A stretch of DNA of 64,000 nt from Sphingobacteriales bacterium (GTDB lineage: Bacteria; Bacteroidota; Bacteroidia; Chitinophagales; Chitinophagaceae). Of the stretch, positions 7,656 to 17,541 are shown in pieces; the first letter of the stretch is position 1; each line of letters starts with the position of its first letter. Both the position numbers and the translations under genes were made by a program. Below the pieces are notes generated by a model. The model did no database searches, had not been told where the DNA came from, and was given only the letters and a program-made list of their open reading frames with translations. The stretch lies in contig RXJG01000004.1 in the NCBI GenBank assembly GCA_003963365.1, positions 886,162 to 950,161 on the forward strand, read 5' to 3'.

Positions 7656-8171
7656 ATGACGCAATACTTTAAAATTGGAAAGTTAGTAGCCACCTTTGGT
7701 GTGGATGGAAAAATTCTTTTAAAGCATAGCCTTGGAAAAAAGACTTCTTTAAAAGGATTAGAAACAATTTTCCTGGAAGAACGTAAAGATTCTTTTCTTC
7801 CTTATTTTATTGAAAGTACTGCCATCAAAACTGATTCGGAAATTTATTTAAAACTCGAAGGAACCAATACTAAAGAAGCTGCACACAAGCTTACTCAAAA
7901 AGAAGTGTGGCTTGCCGAAGAAGATTTTAAAAAGTTTGCAGCCAAATCATCTCCTATTTCTTTACTCGGCTTTCATTTAATTAATGAAGGAGAAGACATG
8001 GGTGAAATACTGGAAGTGATTGAACAACCCATGCAGGTACTCTGCAAAATAATGCTGAATGATAATGAAGCATTAATTCCTTTGCATGAAGAGACATTGC
8101 AAAAAGTTGATAAAAAGAAAAAGGAAGTACATGTTATACTTCCACAGGGATTGTTAGATATTTACCGGTAA
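7656..8171 (+). CDS. rimM: Ribosome maturation factor RimM
   Basis: RimM binds S19 and helps mature the 30S head domain. The N-terminal RimM barrel covers about residues 1-90 (IGKLVATFGVDGKILLKHSLG) and the PRC-barrel covers about 95-171 (SLLGFHLINEGEDMGEILEV, with IPLHEETLQKVD and VILPQGLLDIYR). At 171 residues it is of normal length. It follows rpsP, as in many bacteria where rpsP-rimM-trmD is an operon, but here a terminator separates them and no trmD follows. Its 3' end overlaps the convergent DinB-like gene by 18 bases. Confidence 0.93.
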   Translation: MTQYFKIGKLVATFGVDGKILLKHSLGKKTSLKGLETIFLEERKDSFLPYFIESTAIKTDSEIYLKLEGTNTKEAAHKLTQKEVWLAEEDFKKFAAKSSPISLLGFHLINEGEDMGEILEVIEQPMQVLCKIMLNDNEALIPLHEETLQKVDKKKKEVHVILPQGLLDIYR

Positions 8172-8747
8172 TTCTTTTTTTGCTGCGCTAAATGCTTTCA
8201 TCGCCTGCAACATATGCCGTTGCTGATGTGCAACTAAAAAACGAAAGGTATCACCCAGCTTCAATTTAATCCATTTGCTGAGAGAAATCGGTACCCGTAA
8301 CCTGGCAATATTTATTTTCTCTGCTCTTTCCAAACAGCTCAATAATTTTTCTTCCCCTTCAATAAATTCAGCCAATACTTTTTTCGCATTTAAATTCATA
8401 TTGGGACGATGATCTTTTGGAGCCTGCATTTTACTGGTCAGTTCGCCATTAACTCCGGGTTTCATCAGTTTAGTGAAATAATTTCCCAGCCAGCCCGGTT
8501 TGTACGTAGCCTGTGCGGGTAAATTTTTATATGCCCCGTTCAATAATGCTTTTTCAATTTGAGGAAGGTAATAACGGTTGTAACTGTTTAAATGCTCTAT
8601 GCATTGTACAGCACTCCATTTTCCTGCGGCCGGATTTTGTTGTAGTGAATATTCGTCTGTCAATAATAATTCCTTTGTTTGTGATATTAATTTGCTTACA
8701 TCAGCTTTAAGGTCACTGATTAATATTCCTGTTACAAATGCTTTCAT
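8154..8747 (-). CDS. DinB/YfiT-superfamily four-helix protein
   Basis: The product is 197 residues with the pattern of the DinB_2 superfamily: an N-terminal helix (SKLISQTKELLLT), the GKWSAVQCIEHLNSYNRYY motif carrying the first metal-ligand His, and the C-terminal HQQRHMLQ motif with the second and third His. Family members bind a divalent metal and many act as thiol-dependent transferases; some are damage-inducible, but the substrate here is unknown. It is not the same protein as DNA polymerase IV (also called DinB) at 22266. Its 3' end overlaps rimM by 18 bases. A -7 element lies 15 bases upstream. Confidence 0.8.
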   Translation of the reverse strand: MKAFVTGILISDLKADVSKLISQTKELLLTDEYSLQQNPAAGKWSAVQCIEHLNSYNRYYLPQIEKALLNGAYKNLPAQATYKPGWLGNYFTKLMKPGVNGELTSKMQAPKDHRPNMNLNAKKVLAEFIEGEEKLLSCLERAEKINIARLRVPISLSKWIKLKLGDTFRFLVAHQQRHMLQAMKAFSAAKKELPVNI

Positions 8748-8762
8748 CTTTTTTATTTTTTA

Positions 8763-8770
8763 CAAAAGTA
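8763..8770 (-). promoter_or_regulatory. Candidate -7 element for the DinB-like gene
   Basis: The minus strand reads TACTTTTG, a full TAnnTTTG match, 15 bases upstream of the ATG at 8747. No -33 TTTG is found at the standard distance. Confidence 0.4.
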
Positions 8771-8861
8771 TTTACCGTAAGAAACAAAAATATTGGTGCA
8801 GACCAAGATTTTTGCTTCTTGCAAATGACCTAACTTTAGCACCTGTTTTAAGTAATGTTTT

Positions 8862-11531
8862 ATGAAAAAAGTTTTTATATCCCTGATTGCCTGTTTAATG
8901 ACCATTCACTTTCATGCACAAACACCTTTATACCAGTCAAAAGAATTTTCTGTGTACCAGGATAAAGTAGTACAGGATAAAAATGAAGCAAAAATTCTTT
9001 CGCCGGTACATATCGTTAGTAATTATCAAAGCCCGGTCAATATGTATCAGTCGGCAGATATCAGTTTCAAATTTGCCATCAATGGAAAAGATAATGAAAT
9101 GCTTTCCGGCCAGGATCATCATTTCAGTGTAAAAGTTAACAATGGAAAAGCAGTAACACCAGTAATAAAGTTTGGTGAGCAGTTAAAAGAATCTGCATCG
9201 GGTGAATATCTTCAACCTAATACATCATTAACGATACGCTTAGATATGCGGGAAGTATTGAAACAGTTCACTGAAAAAGGATTCTATACTACTTTCAAAG
9301 GTGATAAAATTTATAAAGAAGATTTTAAAGGAGTATTTGTTGCCGGTGGTACCGCACCAATGTTCTGGGATTTTGATAACCTCGTTAATCGTCCTGAATT
9401 AAAGTTGACAGACGAAGATGGTGATGGAATTTTTGAAACCACTATGATCATCAATAAACAATCTGATCAAAAACAAACCGATGCAGAATGGAAGATGGCG
9501 AAAGACGCTACTGCTTTTCCTCAATACAAATCTCCGTATTTGATTTCTGATGCCTTATATAATTTGTCGCTCGAAGAAATGATTAAAGCTGTGGAACCAG
9601 ACAGCACATTCCGCACTGGTAAAGAATGGGCCGGTGTGTGGACAAGAGATATCAGTTACAGTATTATTCTCTCGATGGCACATCTGCAACCGGAAGTAGC
9701 GAAGAAAAGTTTGTTGAGAAAAGTAAATAAGAAAAAAAGAATTATACAGGATACAGGAACCGGCGGCGCTTATCCCGCATCAACAGACAGAATGATATGG
9801 GCTGTTGCGGCTTATGAAGTGTATAAAGCAACCGGTGATAAAGACTGGTTGCAACTGGCATATACCATTGTTAAAAATTCCATTGAAGATGATATGCATA
9901 ATGTGTACGATGCCGAAACAGGAATGGTAAAAGGCGAATCATCTTTCTTAGACTGGCGGGAGCAAACTTATCCTAAATGGATGCAGCCGGCTGATATTTT
10001 TGAAAGTGAATGTTTAGGAACCAACGCAGTACACTATCAGGCAAATATCGTATTGAGTGAAATGGCAAGATTGCTGAAACATCCTGATGTGGCGGCAAAA
10101 CATACATTAGCTGCTAAGAAAATTAAAGAGGGGATCAATAAATATTTGTGGTTACCCGATAAAGGTTATTACGGACAATTTTTATACGGAAGAAATTTTA
10201 AAATGGTTTCTCCACGATCAGAAGCATTGGGCGAAGCATTGTGTATTGTGTTTGGTATTGCTGATAATAAAAAAGCAAAACAAATTGTTGCTTCCACACC
10301 CTTAACTGCTTTTGGTATTAATTGTATCTATCCAAACATTCCCAATATTCCACCATATCATAACAATGCCGTATGGCCTTTTGTACAAACTTATTGGTTA
10401 TGGGCAGCAGCTAAAGTTGGTAATGAAGCGGCTGTTAATGAAAGTATTTTTGATATCTATCGTCCCGCGGCTTTGTTCTTGACGAATAAAGAAAATTTTG
10501 TAGCGGAGAATGGTGATTTTGCCGGTACAGTCATCAACTCCAGTAATATGCTTTGGAGTTTATCCGGTAGCATTAGCTTAGTACAAAAAGTATTGTTCGG
10601 AATAAAATTTCAATCGGAGAGTTTATTGTTTCAACCGTATGTACCAAAAGTATTTGAAGGTAAAAGAAGTCTTACCAATTTTAAATACCGTAATGCGGTA
10701 CTGAATATTGAGATGGAAGGTTATGGTAATGGCATCAAATCTTTTTTGTTAGATGGTAAAGAAAATACAAAACATATTATTCCGGGTAATTTAAAAGGGA
10801 CACACTCCATTAAAATAATATTGAATAATCAGCAGGGTGAAAGTAACAAGATCAACAAAGTATCGAATTATTTCTCTTTGCCTGCGCCTAATGTAGTTTT
10901 AAGTGGTGATGAATTGAAATGGGAACCAGTTGTCAGGGCAAAAAAATATAATATCATTAAAAATGGAAAGTGGTTATCCCAAACAAGTGATACTAAGTTT
11001 GGCATCACCAATAAAAATTACGGAGAATACGCTGTAATTGCAATTGATGAAAATGGCGTAGAATCATTTGCCAGCGAGCCAGTGGTTAATGTGAGTGATG
11101 TTGCCGTTAAAACTTATGATGCCGAAAAATATGCAACTAAAGCAACACAAAATTATAAAGGATTTACAGGAGATGGATTTATAGAGATCAATACTTCTGA
11201 AAACAGAACAGTAACAATACCAATAAATGTTGCTGAGGATGGTAATTATGTAATCGACTTTCGTTATGCAAACGGTAATGGTCCTACCAATACTGAGAAT
11301 AAATGTGCGATAAGAACATTGTTGGTGGATGGACAGCAAAAAGGAACTTTAGTTTTTCCTCAACGGGGAAAAGGTGAATGGAGCAACTGGGGATATAGTA
11401 ATGGAGTAAAATTATCTTTAAAGAAAGGTGATCATAAAATAACATTATCCTTTGAAGATGCCAATGATAATATGAATGGTGATATTAACCAGGCTATGCT
11501 GGATAATATGCGACTCCTCAAAATAAACTGA
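8862..11531 (+). CDS. Secreted (alpha/alpha)6-barrel glycoside hydrolase with C-terminal carbohydrate-binding module
   Basis: The 889-residue product has a signal peptide (residues 1-19, ending FHAQ). Residues about 155-200 form a beta-sandwich-like segment (FWDFDNLVNRPELKLTDEDG). The catalytic region at about 225-630 has the marks of GH63/GH37-like six-hairpin enzymes: GVWTRDISYS (W260, D263), GTGGAYPASTDRMIWA, SSFLDWREQTYP (D364) and NNAVWPFVQTYWLWA. A fibronectin-like stretch at about 680-740 precedes a CBM35/CBM6-type domain at about 750-889 (YVIDFRYANGNG, GEWSNWGYSNG). It probably trims an alpha-linked glucose or mannose oligosaccharide in the periplasm; the exact linkage is not predictable. 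It is followed after 11 bases by a HAD phosphatase and is probably co-transcribed with it. Confidence 0.75.
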   Translation: MKKVFISLIACLMTIHFHAQTPLYQSKEFSVYQDKVVQDKNEAKILSPVHIVSNYQSPVNMYQSADISFKFAINGKDNEMLSGQDHHFSVKVNNGKAVTPVIKFGEQLKESASGEYLQPNTSLTIRLDMREVLKQFTEKGFYTTFKGDKIYKEDFKGVFVAGGTAPMFWDFDNLVNRPELKLTDEDGDGIFETTMIINKQSDQKQTDAEWKMAKDATAFPQYKSPYLISDALYNLSLEEMIKAVEPDSTFRTGKEWAGVWTRDISYSIILSMAHLQPEVAKKSLLRKVNKKKRIIQDTGTGGAYPASTDRMIWAVAAYEVYKATGDKDWLQLAYTIVKNSIEDDMHNVYDAETGMVKGESSFLDWREQTYPKWMQPADIFESECLGTNAVHYQANIVLSEMARLLKHPDVAAKHTLAAKKIKEGINKYLWLPDKGYYGQFLYGRNFKMVSPRSEALGEALCIVFGIADNKKAKQIVASTPLTAFGINCIYPNIPNIPPYHNNAVWPFVQTYWLWAAAKVGNEAAVNESIFDIYRPAALFLTNKENFVAENGDFAGTVINSSNMLWSLSGSISLVQKVLFGIKFQSESLLFQPYVPKVFEGKRSLTNFKYRNAVLNIEMEGYGNGIKSFLLDGKENTKHIIPGNLKGTHSIKIILNNQQGESNKINKVSNYFSLPAPNVVLSGDELKWEPVVRAKKYNIIKNGKWLSQTSDTKFGITNKNYGEYAVIAIDENGVESFASEPVVNVSDVAVKTYDAEKYATKATQNYKGFTGDGFIEINTSENRTVTIPINVAEDGNYVIDFRYANGNGPTNTENKCAIRTLLVDGQQKGTLVFPQRGKGEWSNWGYSNGVKLSLKKGDHKITLSFEDANDNMNGDINQAMLDNMRLLKIN

Positions 11532-11542
11532 TTCATATAATT

Positions 11543-12244
11543 ATGTTGAAAGCAATTATCTGGGATTATGACGGCACACTGGTTGATACCAGGCAAAAGA
11601 ATTTGAATGTTACCCGTTCAATCATTTCAACTGTAACGGGCAAACCAGCTGAGGCATTTCCTGTGCTGGAGTCAGTAACGGTTTATGATGCGGCTAATAT
11701 GAAAGTGCCTAACTGGAGAGTTTTGTACAAAGAAGCGTTTGGACTAAATGATGAACAAACCAGTTATGCCGGTTCTCTGTGGACAGAATATCAGTTGAAA
11801 GATAACACTGCAATCAGTTTCTTTAACGGCATCAATGAGGTAATTCATTCGCTTAGTTACTATGGCCACGGAATAGTTTCGCAAAATTCAAAGCAAAATA
11901 TTACAGAAGTATTAAGCAGGGAAGGGGTAGATCAATTTTTTAAAATCGTTATAGGTTATGAGGAAGTATCTTTTGCTTTTCAAAAACCTCACCCGGAAGG
12001 ATTGCTCCAATGTATAAAGCAATTGACAAAGCTGGATGATGAATGTTTTATTTTATACATCGGCGATCATGAAACAGATGCTACCTGTGCATATAATGCC
12101 AATGATCAACTTTCCCGTAAGGCTGTTTATAGTGTGGGAGCTTTTTATGAAAAAGAAGATCACTCCAATAACTGGAATATTAAACCAGATTTTAAAGCAA
12201 CTCATCCCAATGATATCCTGGATATAGTAAACTTGTTACAGTAA
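11543..12244 (+). CDS. HAD-superfamily hydrolase (phosphoglycolate phosphatase-like)
   Basis: The protein carries all four HAD motifs: motif I DYDGTLVDT (D8 nucleophile and D10 acid/base), motif II as SQNSKQN near residue 115, motif III lysine in KPHPEGL near residue 152, and motif IV IGDHETDA near residue 175. The helical cap inserted between motifs I and II marks subclass I, as in Gph and PGMB-like phosphatases. At 233 residues the length is normal. The substrate is likely a small phosphorylated metabolite. It lies 11 bases after the glycosidase, so it may act on a sugar phosphate (inference). Confidence 0.85.
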   Translation: MLKAIIWDYDGTLVDTRQKNLNVTRSIISTVTGKPAEAFPVLESVTVYDAANMKVPNWRVLYKEAFGLNDEQTSYAGSLWTEYQLKDNTAISFFNGINEVIHSLSYYGHGIVSQNSKQNITEVLSREGVDQFFKIVIGYEEVSFAFQKPHPEGLLQCIKQLTKLDDECFILYIGDHETDATCAYNANDQLSRKAVYSVGAFYEKEDHSNNWNIKPDFKATHPNDILDIVNLLQ

Positions 12245-12253
12245 TGATGTTTC

Positions 12254-12838
12254 TTATAGTTTAACAGAACCCAGTAATTTGCTGAAAGTAGTTGGATCTA
12301 ATCCAAGATAGGAAGCAAGATATTTATGCGGAATAAGATTTAATACATGCGGGCTTCTTTTTAATAAAGCTGTAAATTTTTCTTCTGCACTAAAGCACTG
12401 TATCTCTATTTGTCTTTCCAGTACACCCTTTAATGCCATAGCTGTTAACTGCAAAACAAAATTTTGTATTAAGGGATATTGTTTGATTAAAGTTTCCAGC
12501 CGGTGATATGGCAGGCGTAAAAATTTGCTGGCAGTTAATGTTTCCAAAAAACATTTGGAAGCTGTTTGTGTTAATAAAGAATCAACAATTCCTGAAAAAG
12601 AAGGAGGATAGGTAAATACTAATGTTGCTTCCTGTTTATCAGTACCAACATAAAAAGAACGTTGCACACCTTCCAGTACAAAGTATAAATATTTCTCAGT
12701 ATCACCAGCCCTGGTAATTACTTCTTTGCGTTTGAAAGAAACTATTTCCCATCCTTCAAGAAATGCTTCCATTTCCTTTGGAGGAAGCAGTTTTCGTTTC
12801 AAAACAAAATCGACCAGCAACTTTTTTTCTGCAGACAT
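12254..12838 (-). CDS. Crp/Fnr-family transcriptional regulator
   Basis: The N-terminal cyclic-nucleotide-binding-type beta barrel spans about residues 20-120 (SFKRKEVITRAGDTEKYLYFVLEGVQRSFY, then a roll ending in KFLRLPYHRL). A dimerisation helix follows at about 120-145. The C-terminal winged helix has the recognition element PHKYLASYLGLDPTTFSKLL at about 168-188. No clustered Cys typical of FNR is present, and the phosphate-binding cassette of true CRP is degenerate, so the ligand is unknown. At 194 residues it is the size of the many small Bacteroidota Crp-like regulators. It is convergent with the HAD gene, which ends 9 bases away. Confidence 0.85.
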   Translation of the reverse strand: MSAEKKLLVDFVLKRKLLPPKEMEAFLEGWEIVSFKRKEVITRAGDTEKYLYFVLEGVQRSFYVGTDKQEATLVFTYPPSFSGIVDSLLTQTASKCFLETLTASKFLRLPYHRLETLIKQYPLIQNFVLQLTAMALKGVLERQIEIQCFSAEEKFTALLKRSPHVLNLIPHKYLASYLGLDPTTFSKLLGSVKL

Positions 12839-13159
12839 ATTATGATAAATTAATAAAAGTTCAGTTTGTATGGTTTGATTTTATAATTAACGAGCCAGTT
12901 GATTATTACCTGTGGCTATATTTCATAGAAATTGACTTATCAAATAAAACACAATTAAGTGTAACTGCTTAAGTAAAAATCAGCCAAATGTTTTTTTTTT
13001 GAAACCCGTATTGAAAATAATGTATCTAACATGATTTATAAATATTAAAAAGGTAAAAAATAAAATGGATTTTATTTTAATTTGCTTATAACTGTAAAGC
13101 AGCTTTAATATTTCATGAGAAAGAACTCCGGTAACGGCTGATAATTGAAATAATTATAC
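12839..13159. other. AT-rich divergent spacer
   Basis: This 321-base region lies between the start of the Crp/Fnr gene and the start of the eight-PAS kinase. It is very AT-rich (notably 13000-13100) and must hold both promoters. I find no full TTTG-N19/20-TAnnTTTG pair on either strand, no palindrome longer than a few bases and no convincing small gene; a 69-codon frame starting at 12763 mostly overlaps the Crp/Fnr gene in antisense and lacks protein character. Confidence 0.5.
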
Positions 13160-16100
13160 ATGAAGAAAATAACCGCATATCAACTTGTCCTTTCTTTTTT
13201 GCTGCTGATAATTTTTCTGCTGCTGGTTTTTTTTGGAATTACCTACAAAAGTTTTCAGTCAACTATCAGTGAAAGTATCAGGGATTCGGTTAATCTTAAA
13301 ATGATGCGTAGCCTGGAAGGTATGCTTACTAACCTCACCGATTTAGAAAGTGCCCAGCGGGGTTATATGCTGGCTGAAGATCCAAGGTTTATTAAAGATA
13401 TGGAGAAGCAGGCCGGTGAGTGCAAAAAACATTTGGCAGAATTGCAGCAGTTAAAACGCAATGACACCGGGTACAATAAAGCAATTGATAAACTGAGCCT
13501 GCTTGTCAATGATAAATTAAACTTCATTTTATCGCAGACAGAATTAATGGGTAATGGAAAAAAACATTTAGCACTGGGCAGAAATAAATCACTGGCAGGT
13601 TTGATGATGATGGAAGATATAAAAGCACAGGTATTTTTTATGGAAGAAGAAGGCAGAACCCTGCTGCGGCAATCAGCTGCTGAAAAAAAATATATTTCAG
13701 AAAGGGCCAACCAGTATTTCATTTATTTAACAACGGCAGTAACAATTATTCTTTTTATTTTTTATTTCCGCATACGGCATGATTTGAATAAACGTATTGC
13801 CGCAGAAAATAAACTGGCTATTTTAAATGATGACCTGTCGAAACAGGTTAAAGATAAAACGGTAGTAGTTCAGGAAACAGAATCTTTATATGCAACGCTA
13901 ATTGAGCAGGCAGCTGATGGGATTTTTCTGGCGGACAGCACTTTTAAATATATTGATGTAAACGGAAGTGCCTGCCGTATGCTGGGTTTTACGAAGGAAG
14001 AATTGCTAACGAAGACCATTCAGGATATTACCATGCAGGACAAGAATGATCTGCCCTTCCGGTTTGAAGAATTACAAAAAGGGAAAACGGTACTGCAGGA
14101 AAGAAGAATGAGAAAAAAGGATGGACAAATTTTACCTGTTGAAATCAATGCCCAACTTTTGCCCAACGGAAATTTCCTGGCAACGGTAAGGGATATTTCA
14201 GCCAGAAAAGAACGGGAAAAAAAACTGGAAACACAGGAACGACAGTTAAGACTTTTTGTTGAGAACAGCCCGGTAGCCGAAGCCATGTTTGATACAAACA
14301 TGAATTACATTGCGGTAAGTAAACGATGGATTGCCGAAAACCATTTACAAAACGTCAATATCATTGGGAAAAATCATTATGATGTGGTTCCGGGTATTCC
14401 GGAAAGGTGGAAAGAAATTCATCGCAGGTGCCTTGCCGGTGCTACAGAAAAAAACGAGCTGGATTCTTTTGAACATCCGGATGGGTCAATAGACTGGTTA
14501 CACTGGGAAGTGAGTCCCTGGTATAATGATGAGGGGGAAATAGGCGGACTGTTTATGTATACTGAACTGCTCAATGAAAAATTAAAAATGCAGGCCAGCC
14601 TTCAGGAAAAGGAACAGCAATACAGCCTTCTCATTGACCGGCTTACCGATGGTTTTATTTGGCTTGATAAAAACTGGAATTATAAATATGCCAATAAGAA
14701 AATAGGGGAGATGACGAAATACGACCCAGGGTATCTTATCGGGAAAAACGTATGGGATCTTTTTCCTTATGCAGTTAACTCTCCTACTTATAATTTACTG
14801 CAGCAGGTAATGAAGCAACAGGTGTATGGTCATGATATAGATTATTCTGAGAATTTAGATTTATGGATGGAAAATCATGCCTATCCCGCAGAGGATGGGA
14901 TTTATGTTTTTATAAGAGATATATCCGAAGCAAAAAGGGCAGAAGGGAAACTGGCAGCATCAGAAAAAAACCTGCGTTATGTATTATCCAGTTCTACTGA
15001 CGGCTTTTATGTAATTGATACAGAGGGTACCATAACTATATTAAATGATAAAGCTTCTTATAACCTCACAAAAGCATGGGGTACCCCGGTAAAGAAGGGT
15101 ACCAATATTATGTCACTTTTACCGGATGAAGAGCAGGAACCGGTAAGAGAGAGTTTACAAAAAGTATTTGCCGGGCATAAAGTTGAATATGAACTTAAGG
15201 TACAACACCGGGATTTACCGGAGTGGGTAACTGTTTCCTATCAACCGGTAAAAGACGAAAGCAATAAAGTAATTGGTGCCTATATAGCTACAAAAGATAT
15301 AACTGAAAAAAAACTGGCACAACTGCAACTGGAAGAATCTGAGAGGAATTTACGCCAGATATTATCCAGCAACATTGGTAGTTTTTTTGTAGTGGACAAA
15401 AACTATTGTTTCAGGTTATTTAATGAAAAAGCAGTACGGGATTTTAAGACTTTCTCAGGAAAAGAAATTTCAGCCGGAATGAAAATAACAGATTTTATAC
15501 CGGCAGACAGGAAAGAGGTTGTGGTAAATCATATTAATAAAGCATTTGCCGGAGAAACAGTAGAATATGAACGCCAGTTTAATTTTGAAGGATTGACCGA
15601 TTGGTATGCAGTAAGCTATTTACCGGTAAAAGATGAGGGGGCTAATATTTATGCAGTTTATATCAGCTTTATAGATATATCAGAACGTAAGTGGGCAGAA
15701 ATGCTGGAGCGTAAAACGAATGAGCAACAGGCATTATTTACTTCTATTGTAAATTCTTCTGACGATGCTATCATCAGTAAAACTCTGGACGGATTGATTA
15801 CCAGTTGGAATACTGCTGCTGAGAAAATGCTTGGCTATGAATCATCAGAAATCATCGGCCGCAATATCCGTCATATCATTCCGGAGGACAGGTTAGCCGA
15901 GGAAGATTACATTATTGCAAAAATCAGGGAAGGAAGTCATGTAAGGCATTTTGAAACCATTCGAAAAAGAAAAGATGGTACCCTCATTGATCTGTCAATT
16001 ACTGTTTCCCCCATTTTAAATCATGATGGTATAATCATCGGTGCTTCAAAAATTGCCCGGGATATTACTGAACGAAAAAAAGCAGAACAGGCTATTTTAC

Positions 16101-17521
16101 TGGCTAACCGGCGTTTCATGCTTATATCTAAAGCCACTAAAGATTTTGTATGGGATCATGATTTAATTGAAAATACCGTTTGGTGGAACGATAACTTTTA
16201 TAAAGTACTCGGCTGGGACAAAAAAGTTGAGTTACCCGAGGTAAATTCCTGGGAAAAAAATATTCATGCAGAAGATCAGGAAAGAATATTTAAACGGCTT
16301 AATGATATACTGTATAATTCTGTAAAATCTGTGTGGACAGATGAATATCGGTTTAGAAAATCAGATGGTAATTATATTTATGTATTTGACCGTGGATTTA
16401 TAATGCGTAATACCGATGGAAAGCCCTACCGGATGCTGGGAGCTATGACAGATATAACATCATTGAAAGAAAAGGAAATGGAGTTGCGCCGGTCGGAGCA
16501 GAAATATAAAATACTGTTTGAAAATAATCCAATGCCTTTGTGGATGTTTGAAAATGAAACCCGGCGTTTTGTTGCTGTAAATGAAGCTGCAGTAAATCGT
16601 TATGGCTATACTAAAGAGGAATTTTTAAACATGACCATTAATAATATCCGGCCCGGTAATGAAGTGGAAAGATTAAATACCTTTCTTCTCTCCCCTCACA
16701 GGGATGGTGTGGTTAATGCCGGCATCTGGCGCCATCTAAAAAAAGATGGAACAGAAATTTTAGCAGAGGTATTTAGTCATGAAACTTTGTATGATGGAAA
16801 GTTAGTACGCCTGGTACTGCCCATAGATGTTACCGAAAAAATAAGGGCCGAACAAGAACTGTTTAAGTCAAGAGAAGATATCCGCAATCTTGCCAGCCAC
16901 CTTGAAGAGGTAAGAGAAGAAGAACGAACAGGAATTGCCCGTGAAATACACGACGAACTTGGCCAGCAGCTTACCGTTCTTAAAATGGATACTTCCTGGC
17001 TTAGTAAAAATGTAACAAAGCAGGATGAAAAAATAATTCACCGGATTAAAGAAATGGGAAAAGTGATTGATGAAACAGTTAAAACCATCCAGAGAATTTC
17101 TTCTGAATTACGCCCCCGTTTATTAGATAATTTGGGTATTGTGGCAGCAATGGAATGGCAATGTAAGGAGTTTCAGGAAAGAACAGGTATTGTAATAAAT
17201 TTTTCAGCAGCAGAAACCGTTGTTAACCTGCCTGTAAAAACCGCTAACGGTTTGTTTCGTATTTTCCAGGAAAGCTTAACTAATATTGCCCGTCATTCGC
17301 AGGCAACACAGGCTGACGTTACTTTAAACTTAAGTGCTAATGAAATTATATTATTGGTTGAAGACAATGGCATAGGATTTATAAAAGAAAAAATAAACGG
17401 TAAAAGAACATTAGGTATGCTGGGTATGAGAGAACGGGCATTGTTGTTAAATGGGGAATGTAAGATAAACAGTAAACCCGGGCAGGGAACTTTAGTTGAA
17501 GTAATTATACCTTTAACCTGA
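13160..17521 (+). CDS. Membrane-bound sensor histidine kinase: CHASE3, eight PAS domains, HisKA_3
   Basis: This is a 1453-residue sensor kinase. A first TM segment (about 8-28) and a second (about 186-203) flank a CHASE3-like periplasmic domain with the motif LTDLESAQRGYMLAED. Eight successive PAS units then run from about residue 235 to 1225, most ending in a DIT/DIS-type C-cap (for example ATVRDISARKERE, FIRDISEAKRAE, IARDITERKKAE). The HisKA_3 dimerisation domain follows, with H1264 in REIHDELGQQL, and a HATPase_c domain with NIARHSQA, VEDNGIGF and GMLGMRERA. It autophosphorylates and should phosphorylate NarL-type regulators; the gene for one starts 20 bases downstream. The ligand is unknown. 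Eight PAS units is a high number even for Bacteroidota. Confidence 0.92.
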   Translation: MKKITAYQLVLSFLLLIIFLLLVFFGITYKSFQSTISESIRDSVNLKMMRSLEGMLTNLTDLESAQRGYMLAEDPRFIKDMEKQAGECKKHLAELQQLKRNDTGYNKAIDKLSLLVNDKLNFILSQTELMGNGKKHLALGRNKSLAGLMMMEDIKAQVFFMEEEGRTLLRQSAAEKKYISERANQYFIYLTTAVTIILFIFYFRIRHDLNKRIAAENKLAILNDDLSKQVKDKTVVVQETESLYATLIEQAADGIFLADSTFKYIDVNGSACRMLGFTKEELLTKTIQDITMQDKNDLPFRFEELQKGKTVLQERRMRKKDGQILPVEINAQLLPNGNFLATVRDISARKEREKKLETQERQLRLFVENSPVAEAMFDTNMNYIAVSKRWIAENHLQNVNIIGKNHYDVVPGIPERWKEIHRRCLAGATEKNELDSFEHPDGSIDWLHWEVSPWYNDEGEIGGLFMYTELLNEKLKMQASLQEKEQQYSLLIDRLTDGFIWLDKNWNYKYANKKIGEMTKYDPGYLIGKNVWDLFPYAVNSPTYNLLQQVMKQQVYGHDIDYSENLDLWMENHAYPAEDGIYVFIRDISEAKRAEGKLAASEKNLRYVLSSSTDGFYVIDTEGTITILNDKASYNLTKAWGTPVKKGTNIMSLLPDEEQEPVRESLQKVFAGHKVEYELKVQHRDLPEWVTVSYQPVKDESNKVIGAYIATKDITEKKLAQLQLEESERNLRQILSSNIGSFFVVDKNYCFRLFNEKAVRDFKTFSGKEISAGMKITDFIPADRKEVVVNHINKAFAGETVEYERQFNFEGLTDWYAVSYLPVKDEGANIYAVYISFIDISERKWAEMLERKTNEQQALFTSIVNSSDDAIISKTLDGLITSWNTAAEKMLGYESSEIIGRNIRHIIPEDRLAEEDYIIAKIREGSHVRHFETIRKRKDGTLIDLSITVSPILNHDGIIIGASKIARDITERKKAEQAILLANRRFMLISKATKDFVWDHDLIENTVWWNDNFYKVLGWDKKVELPEVNSWEKNIHAEDQERIFKRLNDILYNSVKSVWTDEYRFRKSDGNYIYVFDRGFIMRNTDGKPYRMLGAMTDITSLKEKEMELRRSEQKYKILFENNPMPLWMFENETRRFVAVNEAAVNRYGYTKEEFLNMTINNIRPGNEVERLNTFLLSPHRDGVVNAGIWRHLKKDGTEILAEVFSHETLYDGKLVRLVLPIDVTEKIRAEQELFKSREDIRNLASHLEEVREEERTGIAREIHDELGQQLTVLKMDTSWLSKNVTKQDEKIIHRIKEMGKVIDETVKTIQRISSELRPRLLDNLGIVAAMEWQCKEFQERTGIVINFSAAETVVNLPVKTANGLFRIFQESLTNIARHSQATQADVTLNLSANEIILLVEDNGIGFIKEKINGKRTLGMLGMRERALLLNGECKINSKPGQGTLVEVIIPLT

Positions 17522-17541
17522 TAAAAGTACGAACTTTAACT

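Noticed and set aside
12763..12972. 69-codon plus-strand frame between the Crp/Fnr gene and the kinase
   Set aside because: Most of it lies antisense to the Crp/Fnr coding region and it shows no protein character.
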